Notes: generated from the letters alone by a model not told the origin. A DNA stretch of 64,000 bases from Nostoc sp. UHCC 0926 (GCF_028623165.1 NZ_CP117768.1:620001-684000); one strand, 5' to 3'. Shown: positions 37,369 to 47,134, numbered from the stretch's first letter. Numbers and translations are program-made.

Positions 37369-37809
37369 ATGAAACGAATTTTTTTGACGGCAGCAGCCAT
37401 ACTCAGCACGCTATCTTTAGCTGCTCCCATTCCCGTCAAAGCAGAAAACTCCGCCCCTGTCCGGCGCTTGCTGGAAACTAGAGCATGTTTGGGATGTAAT
37501 TTAGCAGGTGCAAACCTCAAAGGCGCTCATCTAATAGGTGTTGACCTGAGAAATGCAAATTTAAAAGGAGCTAATCTCGAAGGCGCTAACTTAGAAGGTG
37601 CCGATTTAACTGGAGCTAATTTGAAGTCTGCTAATCTCACAAAAGCATTCGTTAGCGACACTATCTTAAATAATGCCAATCTCACCAACGTTAATTTGAG
37701 TAAGTCCCGTTTATATAATAGTGATGTAAATGGTGCAGTATTGGCTAATATTGATTTAAGCGGTGCTGATGTATTTAATACTGCCATTAGCATTGGTGGA
37801 GAATACTAA
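37369..37809 (+). CDS. Secreted pentapeptide-repeat protein
   Basis: 146 aa from ATG 37369, with GGAGG at 37359-37363. The N-terminal signal peptide (about 1-24) is KRIFLTAAAILSTLSLAAPI and PVKA. From about residue 45 come A(N/D)LxG-type pentapeptides, for example CNLAGANLKGAHLIGVDLRN, about 17 units, forming a right-handed quadrilateral beta-helix. The segment LLETRACLGCNL with two cysteines before the repeats recurs in cyanobacterial members. Periplasmic or lumenal location inferred; function unknown. Confidence 0.88.
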   Translation: MKRIFLTAAAILSTLSLAAPIPVKAENSAPVRRLLETRACLGCNLAGANLKGAHLIGVDLRNANLKGANLEGANLEGADLTGANLKSANLTKAFVSDTILNNANLTNVNLSKSRLYNSDVNGAVLANIDLSGADVFNTAISIGGEY

Positions 37810-37879
37810 TGGTGAGTCATGATTTAAAAGTGATGAGTTAAGAGTTATATTCAACTCCTAACTCTGCACTTCCTAAGTT

Positions 37880-39220
37880 TTATTCACCAGTAATTGACAG
37901 TTCATTAACCCAGATTTTCGGGCAAACTCCCCCTGGCGTTAACTCTGGCTCTTTTTCTACATAAATAATTGACTTTAAGAGTTCTAAGAAATCGCCAGCA
38001 ACAGTTGCTGACTCAATACTCGTCTTGACACCCTTATTAACTAGCCAACCATCAAACGGCAAAGAAAACGAACCTTGCAAGGATTTAACTCCAGCATGGA
38101 GGGCTTGTAAATCATCGATAAAAATCACATTTTCAGCCGTTTCTAAGCTAAACTCTTCTTCAGGAGTTGCTGTTGTAAAAACGTGATAAAAATTGGGACT
38201 AACGCTGACTTTTGCACCAATACTGGCATTACCTGTTGGCTGGGTATTTAGCCTTTTAGCAGTGCCTGCACTGTGGAGAAAGCTTGTTAAAACACCATTT
38301 TCAATCAGCGAAATCTGACGAGTAGGAGTTCCTTCACCATCAAAAGTTTCTGCCCCTACGTTAGCTGGGTGAAGTGCATCATCAAAAACCGAAAGCAGAG
38401 GAGAAGCTATTTGCTTACCTAAATCATCAGGAGTAGATAGACTTTGATTATCCAAAATACTTTGGGCATTGAATAAGTTGGAAAAACCACCCAACAGACT
38501 TAAGAAAGCTTCCGGTGAGAAAACAACTCGATATTTACCAGTCTTGATTTTTTCATAGTTCAAGTGGCTGATAGTTTTATCAGCGGTTTCTTTGATGCAA
38601 CCATTGATGTCTAGATTATCTAAACTTTGGTTGATTCTAAAAGCACCTCCACTGCGAGGTTTTTTTCCTTCTTCCTCAGTTTTGCTGTAAAGATAAACTG
38701 ATGCTAAGGAGTGAGATTCAGTTCTCACTGCACCGTCGCTATTGAGATAAAACCTGTCAATATCTCTTTGCGATAACCCATTATAAGGCACACCTTTAAT
38801 TGCTGGATGAGCTGCGAGTAATTCTTTTTCAGCTACCAACAATCTTTTTATGAGTTCAGCAACAGGTGCTTGAGGTGTCTTATCCTGAGGTTTATTTGGG
38901 ATAGGAACAGTAGCTTCTGGACTAAAATCAGGAACATTTTCCTTAACACCAAAGAAACTGGCTTCGTAGGCAGTTTTCAAAGCTAATTCCAGTCCTTTGG
39001 GATCTACATCTGTAGTGCTGGTGACACCCATTGTATTCTCTTCATTCCAGACACGAACAGTAACACCAGAGCGATTTGAGGCTTTGACTTGTTTTGGCTC
39101 ACCTTGGTCTACTTGCACGCTAGTGTCATCTACTGTTGAGCCATAAATGTCGAATTTCTTAATACCAAGCTTCTCAGCATTGTCCTTGGCAGAATTTGCA
39201 ATCTCATTAATATTCGGCAT
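37880..39220 (-). CDS. pmbA: PmbA/TldE-type metalloprotease subunit
   Basis: 446 aa from the ATG at 39220 (a TTG two codons upstream is possible). TldD/TldE family: VRVWNEENTMGVTSTTDVDP and GKYRVVFSPEAFLSLLGGFS, then the conserved NGVLTSFLHS and a C-terminal PELTPGGVCPKIWVNELSIT end. PmbA/TldE lacks the metal-binding HExxxH and pairs with TldD, which has it; the heterodimer degrades unfolded peptides and processes peptide antibiotics in other bacteria. tldD is upstream on the same strand, but a four-helix-bundle gene has been inserted between them. Confidence 0.93.
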   Translation of the reverse strand: MPNINEIANSAKDNAEKLGIKKFDIYGSTVDDTSVQVDQGEPKQVKASNRSGVTVRVWNEENTMGVTSTTDVDPKGLELALKTAYEASFFGVKENVPDFSPEATVPIPNKPQDKTPQAPVAELIKRLLVAEKELLAAHPAIKGVPYNGLSQRDIDRFYLNSDGAVRTESHSLASVYLYSKTEEEGKKPRSGGAFRINQSLDNLDINGCIKETADKTISHLNYEKIKTGKYRVVFSPEAFLSLLGGFSNLFNAQSILDNQSLSTPDDLGKQIASPLLSVFDDALHPANVGAETFDGEGTPTRQISLIENGVLTSFLHSAGTAKRLNTQPTGNASIGAKVSVSPNFYHVFTTATPEEEFSLETAENVIFIDDLQALHAGVKSLQGSFSLPFDGWLVNKGVKTSIESATVAGDFLELLKSIIYVEKEPELTPGGVCPKIWVNELSITGE

Positions 39221-39235
39221 AGTCAATTTTTAATT

Positions 39236-39690
39236 TGGGATTTTAGATTTTGGATTGGAAGCGATTCCATTTTAGATATTAAATTTTGGATTTTGGATGT
39301 TATGACTTATATTTTTCTCGTAGTGTTTTTATTGATGCAACAGTCATAGCTAGAATTTCGGTAGCTTCTTGCATTAAGCTTTTTAGTTTTTCTGCTGTCA
39401 TTAATCCAGATTCAATAACAAGCTCCAACCAGTAAAGCGTTTCATCAGCTTCTTCTTCCACAATACCGAGTTTGGCAATTAAATCAGCTGTTGATTTAGC
39501 TCGACAGGCTGCTCGATAATTAGCACCAACTGAAGTTGCTGAACGTAACAACTGCTTGCCAATGACATCAGCAACTCTAGTTTGTGGCAGTTGCTCAACT
39601 AGACGAATAACTCGTAATGCCAGCTGCTTTGTTCTAGCCTTAAACTCCTGCTCATTCACAATCCAAAATCCAAAATCTAAAATCTAAAAT
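39236..39690. repeat. Inverted heptamer arrays flanking the four-helix-bundle gene
   Basis: Left: GGGATTTTAGATTTTGGATTG and AAATTTTGGATTTTGGATG (39236-39299). Right: CAATCCAAAATCCAAAATCT and AAAATCTAAAATTC (39659-39690), the reverse complement type. The GTG start codon of the gene overlaps the right array. Similar repeats occur at 10912-10930 and 58716-58752. Confidence 0.75.
39300..39659 (-). CDS. Four-helix-bundle protein (S23/IVP family)
   Basis: 119 aa, GTG start at 39659. Family pattern: ALRVIRLVEQLPQTRVADVI, GKQLLRSATSVGANYRAACR, AKLGIVEEEADETLYWLELV and a C-terminal helix with EATEILAMTVASIKTLREK. These proteins were first described in 23S rRNA intervening sequences and also occur scattered in genomes; the role is unknown. 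It is bracketed by heptamer repeats of the GATTTTG/GATTTTA type in opposite orientation (39236-39298 and 39660-39690) and separates tldD from pmbA, so it looks like an inserted cassette. Confidence 0.9.
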   Translation of the reverse strand: MNEQEFKARTKQLALRVIRLVEQLPQTRVADVIGKQLLRSATSVGANYRAACRAKSTADLIAKLGIVEEEADETLYWLELVIESGLMTAEKLKSLMQEATEILAMTVASIKTLREKYKS

Positions 39691-39692
39691 TC

Positions 39693-41165
39693 TTATCGTC
39701 CACCTACGGTAATAGAATCAACCTTGATGTGGGGCTGTCCTACTGTGGTGTAAATACTGCCACTAACAGAGCCACAAAAACCTGGTGCAATTTCCAAATC
39801 TTGGGAACACATAGAAATTTTATTCATAATTTCCTTAGCTTCACCAATCAGAATTGCTCCCTTTAGCGGTTTGGTAATTTTGCCATTTTCAATCAAATAA
39901 GCTTCATCGACACCAAAATTAAATTGACCTGTAGCACCAACGCTACCACCACCCATCTTTTTACAATAAACACCTTTATCAACAGAGGCAAATAAATCAT
40001 CAATGTTATATTCGCCAGAATCAATATAAGTATTACGCATCCGGCTAGCAGCTGCAAAGGTATAATTTTGGCGGCGTCCACTTCCAGTTCTGGGGTGTCC
40101 GGTGCGTGCAGAACCTGTTCTATCTGCTAAGAAGTTTTTGAGAACACCTTTTTCAATTAATAGGGTTCTTTGAGCAGGCATACCTTCGTCATCCATGTCA
40201 ATTGTCCCGAAGGCATTTTCAGAGCGCCCTTCATCCCAGGCTGTCAAACTTTCGTGGGCAATTTTTTCGCCTTTTTTGTCAGCAAAGGGAGTGGTATTGC
40301 GTTCAATTTGAGTAGTTTCTAGCAGGTGTCCGCAGGCTTCGTGGAAGATTACGCCGCCAAAGTGATTGGCCATAATAATCGGGTAAGTACCTGATTCCAC
40401 ATAATCTGCGTAGAGCATTTTTCCAGCAGATTCTGCTATTTTCTCGGCGGCTTGTTGAGAATCCCAAGTTCTCAAGAAGTTGGCATCGCTAGTATTACCA
40501 GCGCGATCGCCAATTGAGGTACGATTAGCACCATCGGCACACAACAGGTTAAATCCTACTGACTGGGTGAGGCGAATGTCACGGGCAAAAGTACCATCAC
40601 TGGCGGCGATTAAAACTTCTTGCCAATCCCGGAAATAGCTAGCACGGCGGGATTGAACGTGGCTAGCTTTTTGCTTCAGGTGGGCAGTACCATCAAGGAG
40701 GACTTCTCCCATTTCTCGGATGGAGCTACACACTGGTAGCCAGGCATCTTTGCCTCTTTTGGTGGCGTAATCTCTCAATAATTCCAGGTTGATTTCTGGG
40801 ATGAAAGCTTTAGGAGTAGGTAATTGCAATCCCAGGATAGAAAGACCTTTTTCTAAGGCTGCTTTCAAACCGGAAAAAGAAAGGTCATTAGTGCTGACAT
40901 AACAGTCAGCTTTGCCGCGAAATACTCTAACTCCCGCACCTGTAGACAGACTGGGTGAAATACTGGTGATGGAGTCGTCTTCTGCAAGAGAACTAATATA
41001 GTTGCGACGCTCTAAAAATAATTCGATGAAGTCAGCACCAGCGGCGCGTCCTAGTCCCAAGAGGGTAGCCAGGGGGGCTTCCCAGGTTTCATCGAAACGC
41101 TCTGGTGTGGAGGAATATTGGAGGGTGGGAAGTTGATTCGAGAGAAGTAGCGTACTTGTAAGCAT
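39693..41165 (-). CDS. tldD: TldD metalloprotease subunit
   Basis: 490 aa. Zinc motif HEACGH at residues 275-280 within [20 protein letters not shown], then [20 protein letters not shown] and a glycine-rich C terminus with [20 protein letters not shown]. TldD provides the active site of the TldD/TldE protease. The N terminus is about 25 residues longer than the conserved core. Start ATG at 41165. pmbA follows on the same strand after the inserted four-helix-bundle gene, so the original operon is interrupted but may still be co-transcribed. Confidence 0.95.
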   Translation of the reverse strand: MLTSTLLLSNQLPTLQYSSTPERFDETWEAPLATLLGLGRAAGADFIELFLERRNYISSLAEDDSITSISPSLSTGAGVRVFRGKADCYVSTNDLSFSGLKAALEKGLSILGLQLPTPKAFIPEINLELLRDYATKRGKDAWLPVCSSIREMGEVLLDGTAHLKQKASHVQSRRASYFRDWQEVLIAASDGTFARDIRLTQSVGFNLLCADGANRTSIGDRAGNTSDANFLRTWDSQQAAEKIAESAGKMLYADYVESGTYPIIMANHFGGVIFHEACGHLLETTQIERNTTPFADKKGEKIAHESLTAWDEGRSENAFGTIDMDDEGMPAQRTLLIEKGVLKNFLADRTGSARTGHPRTGSGRRQNYTFAAASRMRNTYIDSGEYNIDDLFASVDKGVYCKKMGGGSVGATGQFNFGVDEAYLIENGKITKPLKGAILIGEAKEIMNKISMCSQDLEIAPGFCGSVSGSIYTTVGQPHIKVDSITVGGR

Positions 41166-41464
41166 GGGTAGCCTCGTCTGCTGGCGTAATTCAGAGATTT
41201 GACTGAAAAATCCTGGTGTGTTCAGTCTAACAAATCAGTGAAAGCCACAGTCGGTAGAAAGGCAGTAGAGGTTTCCTCACCTGGGAAACTTACTCTCCGC
41301 TTAAAAGTCAGTGAAATATTGTAAGTAACGCCCTTAAAATAGCGATCGCACTTCATGTAGAGTCGAGATAGAATACAGTTTCATTTTGCGACAATAGGGG
41401 TAAAAGTTCCACAGCATTGCTAATACCCGCAGGGACTGTTTTACCTAGAAAAGGAATATAACAA

Positions 41465-41704
41465 ATGAGTTCGTATGCTTTTTGGAACACCAAAGGTGGA
41501 GTAGGAAAGAGCTTTCTTTGCTTTGTGGCTGCTGCTGAATATGCTCACCGTCACCCCGATACAGATGTTTATGTAATTGATTTGTGTCCCCAAGCCAACG
41601 TTTCAGAGATTTTACTAGGGGGACATCTTAATAGTCCAAAGGCACTAGATTCTTTAAGCTGCAATTTCATCAGTACTCTTTTTAAAGAAGTAGCCAGTGG
41701 CTAA
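41465..41704 (+). pseudogene. Truncated ParA-like ATPase
   Basis: 79 codons starting MSSYAFWNTKGGVGKSFLCF with the deviant Walker A KGGVGKS, and DVYVIDLCPQANVSEILLGG, the ParA A' region. It stops after EVASG, before the Walker B and the second half of the roughly 250-300 aa family. No ParB or other partition gene is near. The following 580 bases have no recognisable continuation. A leftover of a plasmid- or island-type partition gene is the simplest reading. Confidence 0.75.
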
Positions 41705-42290
41705 AGCAGTACACAGTGGTATCAAGAAAGACAAAGGCATCTTACTAACCTCTGAACTAAAAGTTGTTGTCCTTATAAAACAAATTGAAATTGTTTTTGG
41801 AATTGGGGTTAATTTTACATCCAATCAGGTTTTAGCTACAACAGTCGCTCGAAATAAATATTATAGAAAGTCAAGATTAGGCAACGTCGGATATTACACC
41901 AATTTGAATAATCATTCCGACAGATGAACCACCCAAAACCTTAGTGAATAACTCTTTCATTTGTGGTCAATGCTGGGTGTAGCAAGCTTTAAGAGTAGCG
42001 GTGGCTACGCCCAGCAAGCTTTAAGTGTAAGAGTGCAGAATAGACGGTGACGTTTTTTGTGCCGCTTTCTCGACTCAGCAGAGCTGCGCTATGCTATACA
42101 AACTCTCGTTTAACTACGCGGATTGATCAGGTTTGAAACTTGCGTAGGTGGGTTTTGTCTATTTCACCAATTATCCTGTTATGAGTAATCATCTAGTAAA
42201 TTAGCTTAAAACTTTGGCCCTGCGCCAGGATAAGGATCTAGCATATTACCTTTAGAAGTAGCATTTTCATTTTTTCATTTTAGACACCTA
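41705..42290. other. Intergenic region downstream of the ParA stub
   Basis: A plus-strand frame at 41697-41927 has no recognisable motif and overlaps the ParA stop. Near 41971-42024 the 13-mer AGCAAGCTTTAAG occurs twice, on both sides of a GC-rich GTAGCGGTGGCTACGCCC palindromic repeat. Nothing else supported. Confidence 0.45.
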
Positions 42291-44450
42291 ATGCTGAACA
42301 TTCCTCAACTACTGGCAACTGAAATAAACCTCAAACCCCATCAGGTGCAAAACGCGCTGGAACTTTTGGCGGAGGGTGCAACAATTCCCTTTATTGCACG
42401 TTACCGCAAAGAGCGCACTGATGAGATGAATGAAGTGCAACTACGTGAATTGGCCGATCGATATACTTATTTAACAGAACTGGAAGAACGAAAATCGGTG
42501 ATTTTAAGTGCGATCGCCCAACAAGGTAAACTTACAGATGAACTCAAAGCCAAAATCTCATCCTGCTTACAAAAAACTGAACTTGAGGATTTATACTTAC
42601 CCTATCGACCAAAGCGACGCACCCGCGCCACCATCGCCAGAGAAAAAGGACTCGAACTACTGGCGGAATTCATCAAGTCGCTAAATGCGAAAAATGCTGC
42701 AACGGCTTCACTGGAAGAAGAAGCGGCTAAGTATATTTCTGAAAGCAAGGGAGTAAAAACAGCAGAAGAGGCGCTCAAAGGTGCTGCTGATATTTTAGCG
42801 GAAGAAGTGGCTGAAAAAGCGGAATTACGGGCATATATCCGCAATTATCTTTTAGAAGAAGGGATATTCGTCTCCCGCATCAAAGATGATTATCCCGAAG
42901 GTACAACCAAATTTGAGATGTACCGTAACTATCAAATGAGGGTAAAAAATATTGCACCCCACAATATGCTGGCGTTGTGTCGGGGTGAAACGGAAAAAAT
43001 ATTAAGTTTTGAAATCGCTTTTGATGAAGATACAGTACTTTATTATCTTGAGTCGAAAGAAATTAAAACCAAAGTTCGGACAATTCGAGATTTTTATCAG
43101 GCCATGTTGAAGGATGCATTTAACCGTTTGATGAAAGTCTCTCTAATGGGAGAGGTAATTTCTGAGAATAAAGTTTATGCAGATATAGAATCAATCAAGA
43201 CATTTGAAACTAATCTGCGAGAGTTGCTGCTGTCTGCACCAGCAGGAATGAAACCAACATTGGCAATAGACCCTGGATTTAGAACTGGGTGTAAAGTTGC
43301 AGTCCTCGACCAAACTGGAAAATTTTTGGAATACCAAGCGGTATTTCCCCACCAAGCGACTGAACAACGACTCAAAGCAGCACAAACTGTCAAAAATCTA
43401 ATTGAAAAGTACAAAATTGAATTAATCGCCATCGGTAACGGTACAGCGTCCCGCGAGACAGAGGAGTTTGTGACACAAGTATTACAAACCATAGAACGCA
43501 AACCAGTTAAGGTGATGGTGAATGAATCTGGCGCATCTATATATTCTGCAAGTACTGTAGCGCTGGAAGAGTTTCCCGATTTAGATATTACCGTGCGCGG
43601 TGCGATTAGTATCGGTCGCCGTTTACAAGATCCCTTAGCGGAACTTGTGAAAATCGATCCCAAATCCATTGGTGTGGGACAATATCAGCACGATGTCGAT
43701 CAGAAGTTGTTGAAAAAGAAATTGGATGACACTATAGAAAGCTGCGTTAACTACGTCGGCGTAGACTTGAACACTGCCTCCAAAGAACTTCTGACTTCCG
43801 TCTCTGGGATTACAGCAACAGTTGCCAATAATATTGTCGCCCAGCGCAACCAGCATGGAGCCTTTAAAAATCGCCGACAACTTTTGAAAGTTGCAAAGCT
43901 GGGGCCAAAGGCCTTTGAACAAGCGGCGGGTTTTCTGCGGATTCGCGGCGGTGACAACCCATTAGATAATACAGCAGTGCATCCAGAAAGTTACTCTGTA
44001 GTAGAAGCGATCGCATCTGATCTAAATGTGCCATTAAATCAGGTCACACAAATTGCTGAAAAACTCAAAAAGACCAACCTGAAGAAATACGTTACCGATA
44101 GCGTTGGCGAACCGACACTACGCGACATCCTCAGCGAACTAGAAAAACCCGGTAGAGATCCTCGTGCAGAGTTTAAGTATGCCACCTTCAGAGAAGGAAT
44201 TAAGGAAATCAGGGACTTAAAGGTGGGAATGGAACTAGAGGGAATCATCACGAACGTCGCCAACTTCGGCGCGTTTGTCGATATTGGCGTACATCAAGAT
44301 GGCTTGGTGCATATATCCCAACTTGCTGATCGATTTGTAGACGATCCCAACAAAGTTGTCAAAGTTGGACAAGTAGTCAAAGTGCAGGTATTAGAAATCA
44401 ACGAGAAACTCAAGCGAATTAGTTTGTCGATAAAAGCAGTTAAACAATAA
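42291..44450 (+). CDS. tex: Tex-type transcription accessory protein
   Basis: 719 aa, full length. Tex N-terminal helical region (ATIPFIARYRKERTDEMNEV), YqgF/RNase H-like domain (about 320-450: TLAIDPGFRTGCKVAVLDQT), helix-hairpin-helix pair (about 495-560: LNTASKELLTSVSGITATVA), and C-terminal S1 domain (about 645-719: VGMELEGIITNVANFGAFVD). Tex binds nucleic acid and affects transcription and stress tolerance in other bacteria. The ferredoxin gene follows after 13 bp and is probably co-transcribed. Confidence 0.97.
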   Translation: MLNIPQLLATEINLKPHQVQNALELLAEGATIPFIARYRKERTDEMNEVQLRELADRYTYLTELEERKSVILSAIAQQGKLTDELKAKISSCLQKTELEDLYLPYRPKRRTRATIAREKGLELLAEFIKSLNAKNAATASLEEEAAKYISESKGVKTAEEALKGAADILAEEVAEKAELRAYIRNYLLEEGIFVSRIKDDYPEGTTKFEMYRNYQMRVKNIAPHNMLALCRGETEKILSFEIAFDEDTVLYYLESKEIKTKVRTIRDFYQAMLKDAFNRLMKVSLMGEVISENKVYADIESIKTFETNLRELLLSAPAGMKPTLAIDPGFRTGCKVAVLDQTGKFLEYQAVFPHQATEQRLKAAQTVKNLIEKYKIELIAIGNGTASRETEEFVTQVLQTIERKPVKVMVNESGASIYSASTVALEEFPDLDITVRGAISIGRRLQDPLAELVKIDPKSIGVGQYQHDVDQKLLKKKLDDTIESCVNYVGVDLNTASKELLTSVSGITATVANNIVAQRNQHGAFKNRRQLLKVAKLGPKAFEQAAGFLRIRGGDNPLDNTAVHPESYSVVEAIASDLNVPLNQVTQIAEKLKKTNLKKYVTDSVGEPTLRDILSELEKPGRDPRAEFKYATFREGIKEIRDLKVGMELEGIITNVANFGAFVDIGVHQDGLVHISQLADRFVDDPNKVVKVGQVVKVQVLEINEKLKRISLSIKAVKQ

Positions 44451-44463
44451 TTAGAAACAGCAG

Positions 44464-44829
44464 ATGGTAGTTTATCAAGTTCGATTCATCAATCCTATAC
44501 TTGGGTTAGATCGCACCATTCAAGTACCAGATGATCAATATATTCTGGATATAGCAGAAGATGCTGGTATCCGCCTACCATCTGGGTGTAAGCAAGGTGA
44601 ATGTTCTGCCTGTGTCGCCAAACTGATTAGCGGTGAAGTTGATCAGAGTGAGCAAAAATTTCTGCGCCCGACTGAAATACAGGCTGGTTATGTTGTTACT
44701 TGTGTAACTTACCCCTTGTCTGATTGCACTTTAGAAACCCATCAAGAACAAGTCTTGTATAAATCAGCCCTTTACTATAAGCCTGAGTCGGGAAAATCTG
44801 AAACCTCTATTCCCCCTAACCTCCCTTAA
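44464..44829 (+). CDS. Plant-type [2Fe-2S] ferredoxin
   Basis: 121 aa. Cysteine pattern in LPSGCKQGECSACVAKLISG with the fourth cysteine in VVTCVTYPLSDC gives the plant-type Cx4Cx2C...C cluster site. It lacks part of the usual photosynthetic ferredoxin surface and has a C-terminal extension of about 25 residues, whose last residues (IPPNLP) are coded by a dispersed CCCCCTAACCTCCC repeat. The electron partner is unknown. It lies 13 bp after tex. Confidence 0.92.
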   Translation: MVVYQVRFINPILGLDRTIQVPDDQYILDIAEDAGIRLPSGCKQGECSACVAKLISGEVDQSEQKFLRPTEIQAGYVVTCVTYPLSDCTLETHQEQVLYKSALYYKPESGKSETSIPPNLP

Positions 44830-44900
44830 AAAGGAGGGGAACTAGAATCTTTTGCCCCCTTTTTAAGGGGGTTGGGGGATCTCTTTTGCGTAAGTCCTAA
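44806..44900. repeat. Dispersed repeat with CCTCCCTTAAAAAGGAGG palindrome
   Basis: CCTCCCTTAAAAAGGAGGGG (44821-44840) and CCCCCTTTTTAAGGGGGTTG (44854-44873) form stems; the end GCGTAAGTCCTAAC matches the AGGACTTACGCA repeat terminus in reverse. A related copy is at 14719-14775. It overlaps the 3' end of the ferredoxin gene. Confidence 0.7.
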
Positions 44901-45091
44901 CAGAGTAGGGGCGCATAGCTACGCGTCCCTACAATGTATTGCATCTATATAAGAAGCCCTATGGTTTTATAAATGATCGACCTAAGGGTAGAAGGAAATT
45001 CTATCTTGCAAGAGAGGTTAAAACGCAGCACATAGTTAAAGATGAGATAAGAAGTTACAAACAAAAAATCTTTAGTGATTAGGTGAAAAAA

Positions 45092-45490
45092 ATGTTAACA
45101 CCATTATTAACCGCACTAGCTACAGCTTTGAGCCTGTTGATTGTTGATTTAGTTGTTCCAGGCGTTAATATTGCTAATTTTCCCGCAGCTTTGATTGCCG
45201 CTTTAATAATTGGTCTGATTAACGGTTCGGTTAAACCAGTTCTGTCTACTCTTTCCTTACCACTTAACTTTCTATCATTTGGAGCATTTTCGCTCATCGT
45301 CAACGGTTTTTGTTTCTGGTTAGCAGCAGTGCTAGTTCCTGGGTTCGGAGTTCGCGGGATTATTGGTTTCCTTCTTGGGCCAGTAATTCTAACTTTTGCT
45401 AACACCTTGATTAACAACTACTTTGTTGAAAAAAATCTTTTAGCCAGCAGTGGTGATGTAAAAAGCCAAGGTGAATTACCTTCTAGATAA
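45092..45490 (+). CDS. Phage holin family (four-TM) membrane protein, paralogue 2
   Basis: 132 aa from ATG 45092 (AGG at 45081-45083; a GTG nine bases upstream is possible). Four hydrophobic segments at about 2-20, 28-48, 58-80 and 88-110; ALIAALIIGLINGSVKPVLS and GFGVRGIIGFLLGPVILTFA carry the family pattern. Paralogous to 21951-22313. The tail is soluble (SSGDVKSQGELPSR). Function unknown. Confidence 0.8.
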   Translation: MLTPLLTALATALSLLIVDLVVPGVNIANFPAALIAALIIGLINGSVKPVLSTLSLPLNFLSFGAFSLIVNGFCFWLAAVLVPGFGVRGIIGFLLGPVILTFANTLINNYFVEKNLLASSGDVKSQGELPSR

Positions 45491-45617
45491 ATATTAAAGG
45501 GAGTAGAAATACAAACCTCATCACGTCTCTACTCCAAAGAAAATATCCGAAGGTGGATTTCCTAATTCGGCATTTTCAAAAGAATGTAACTAAACAAAAT
45601 CACAGAATTGTAACATC

Positions 45618-45806
45618 ATGAAATTAGTTCGTTTTATTCTAGGTTTATTAGTGCCTCCTTTAGGCGTTTTCCTGACAGTAGGAGTTGGCCCAACCTTAAT
45701 TATTAACATTGTGCTCACAGTTTTAGGTTGGCTACCCGGTAGTATTCATGCAATTTGGGTGATTGCCAAACATGAAGAACAAATTAATCAAGAGGGACGT
45801 ATTTAA
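45618..45806 (+). CDS. YqaE/Pmp3 family small membrane protein
   Basis: 62 aa with two membrane helices. FILGLLVPPLGVFLTVGVGP and LIINIVLTVLGWLPGSIHAI followed by WVIAKHEE are diagnostic of Pmp3/YqaE proteins, stress-linked small membrane proteins in plants and yeast. The gene lies 127 bp after the holin-like gene; a joint role in membrane stress is possible but unproven. Confidence 0.92.
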   Translation: MKLVRFILGLLVPPLGVFLTVGVGPTLIINIVLTVLGWLPGSIHAIWVIAKHEEQINQEGRI

Positions 45807-46142
45807 CTAATACGCAAGATTAATTTTAATAAATCTTAAGTAGGGTGCGTTATGGCTTTAGCCTAACGCACCATTTTGCTACGACAATTAGAATTTATAA
45901 GCTATTCCAATTTTAACTTGCATAATTAGGGTGGGTATCTTGCACACCCGATCAGAGTTTAATTTAATTCAAGCAATTTAGATGTTTTTCAACTTATCAA
46001 GCGGTGCGTTAGTCTTTGGCATAATACACCCTACGAAAACTGAGTCTTTAATAATTATACAAATACGTTGCTAGGGCACGGCAATGCCGTGCCCCTACGA
46101 AAAATCATATGTATCAGGGTTTTTGTGAAAAAGCAGTCTAGT
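45807..46142. other. Intergenic region made of dispersed hairpin repeats
   Basis: GGTGCGTTA...TAACGCACC (45844-45872) has inner GGC/GCC pairs. A variant inverted pair lies at about 46001-46035. GGGCACGGCA/TGCCGTGCCC (46074-46094) is almost loop-free. No gene seen. The first may work as terminator for the Pmp3 gene. Confidence 0.55.
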
Positions 46143-46943
46143 CTATTTATGAATAGTATCCCGCTCTTTATCAGCAGGTTGCTTATCTTTGAACAAGTCA
46201 GCCGCCGTTAAGAGTAACTGCCTCAACGTTTGTTTGATTTGGCGCTCTTTTCTCGCTAAAGATGTACCAGCTTCACCTAGTTGATCTTCTAGCTGCGATC
46301 GCTTTTGTTCTACCTGTACAGCCATAGATTCTGCTTGAGGACGAGCTTTATCATACCAGTGTTTAGCCTCGTCCAGATAATCTTGAACTTCCATAGAACG
46401 TCCGCCATAGCGTGCAGCTAAGTTAGCTCGGACAATCGCTAGCTGCGCTTGCAGTTGCGCGTAACGCTTCTTTAACAATCCTACTTCTTCACTATCTTTA
46501 ATAGCATTGACAGCAGAATCAATTGCAGTTTTGGTAGTAGCAGGTTCTTGCTTACCCGTATCTTCAATCTCTGCCAAAATTACATCAATTTCTTGCTGTA
46601 GTTCTTCTTCTTCACCATCCAGTTGAGCCTGTAACCGCTTGATATCTGTCTGAGTTTGAGCAATGCTTTCGTGTCTTTTGCTATTAATCCCTTCCAGCGC
46701 TCCTTCAATCGAAGCTGTCACTTCATCTTTGAGTTCGCTACCTTTTTCTTGGAAGTTTTCGATTACAGCAGAAACTGCATCTCTAACAAGGCTACGAAGC
46801 TCAGTAGAACCTTGTTTAAACTCAGAACCTACTTGAGAAACTGCGGATTTGACAATTTCTCGAATCCGATCAGTTCTTAATTGTCCAGTTTCTTTAGCTT
46901 GTTGCAGGTCTGCTTGAATTTGTTGTTTGATATTGTTAGGCAT
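46143..46943 (-). CDS. Coiled-coil stress-type protein of unknown function
   Basis: 266 aa from the ATG at 46943. Almost wholly helical and charged, with no membrane segment: RIREIVKSAVSQVGSEFKQG, ELRSLVRDAVSAVIENFQEK, TQTDIKRLQAQLDGEEEELQ and QVEQKRSQLEDQLGEAG. The N-terminal 11-mer-like pattern recalls LEA or apolipoprotein-like amphipathic helices; the middle is a coiled coil. Proline and aromatic residues are rare. No known enzyme motif. The gene is isolated on the minus strand beside small membrane protein genes of stress type. Confidence 0.65.
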   Translation of the reverse strand: MPNNIKQQIQADLQQAKETGQLRTDRIREIVKSAVSQVGSEFKQGSTELRSLVRDAVSAVIENFQEKGSELKDEVTASIEGALEGINSKRHESIAQTQTDIKRLQAQLDGEEEELQQEIDVILAEIEDTGKQEPATTKTAIDSAVNAIKDSEEVGLLKKRYAQLQAQLAIVRANLAARYGGRSMEVQDYLDEAKHWYDKARPQAESMAVQVEQKRSQLEDQLGEAGTSLARKERQIKQTLRQLLLTAADLFKDKQPADKERDTIHK

Positions 46944-47134
46944 TTTCAACTCTTGGGATTTAACTAATTTGGATAAAATTTTCTAGACATGTTCCCACAC
47001 CCATATTATGGCGTAGGCTGATAGAGCTAGGTACTTCCTTTAGATAGAAAATAACAACCCTAAGGAGGTGATGTGTAGCATGTTGACCATTTGTGAGATG
47101 ATGAATATTTGTTGGTAGTAATTGGGAGTAAAAT

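Noticed and set aside
41697..41927. 76-codon frame after the ParA stub
   Set aside because: GTG start overlapping the ParA frame, no motif, no continuation of ParA in it.
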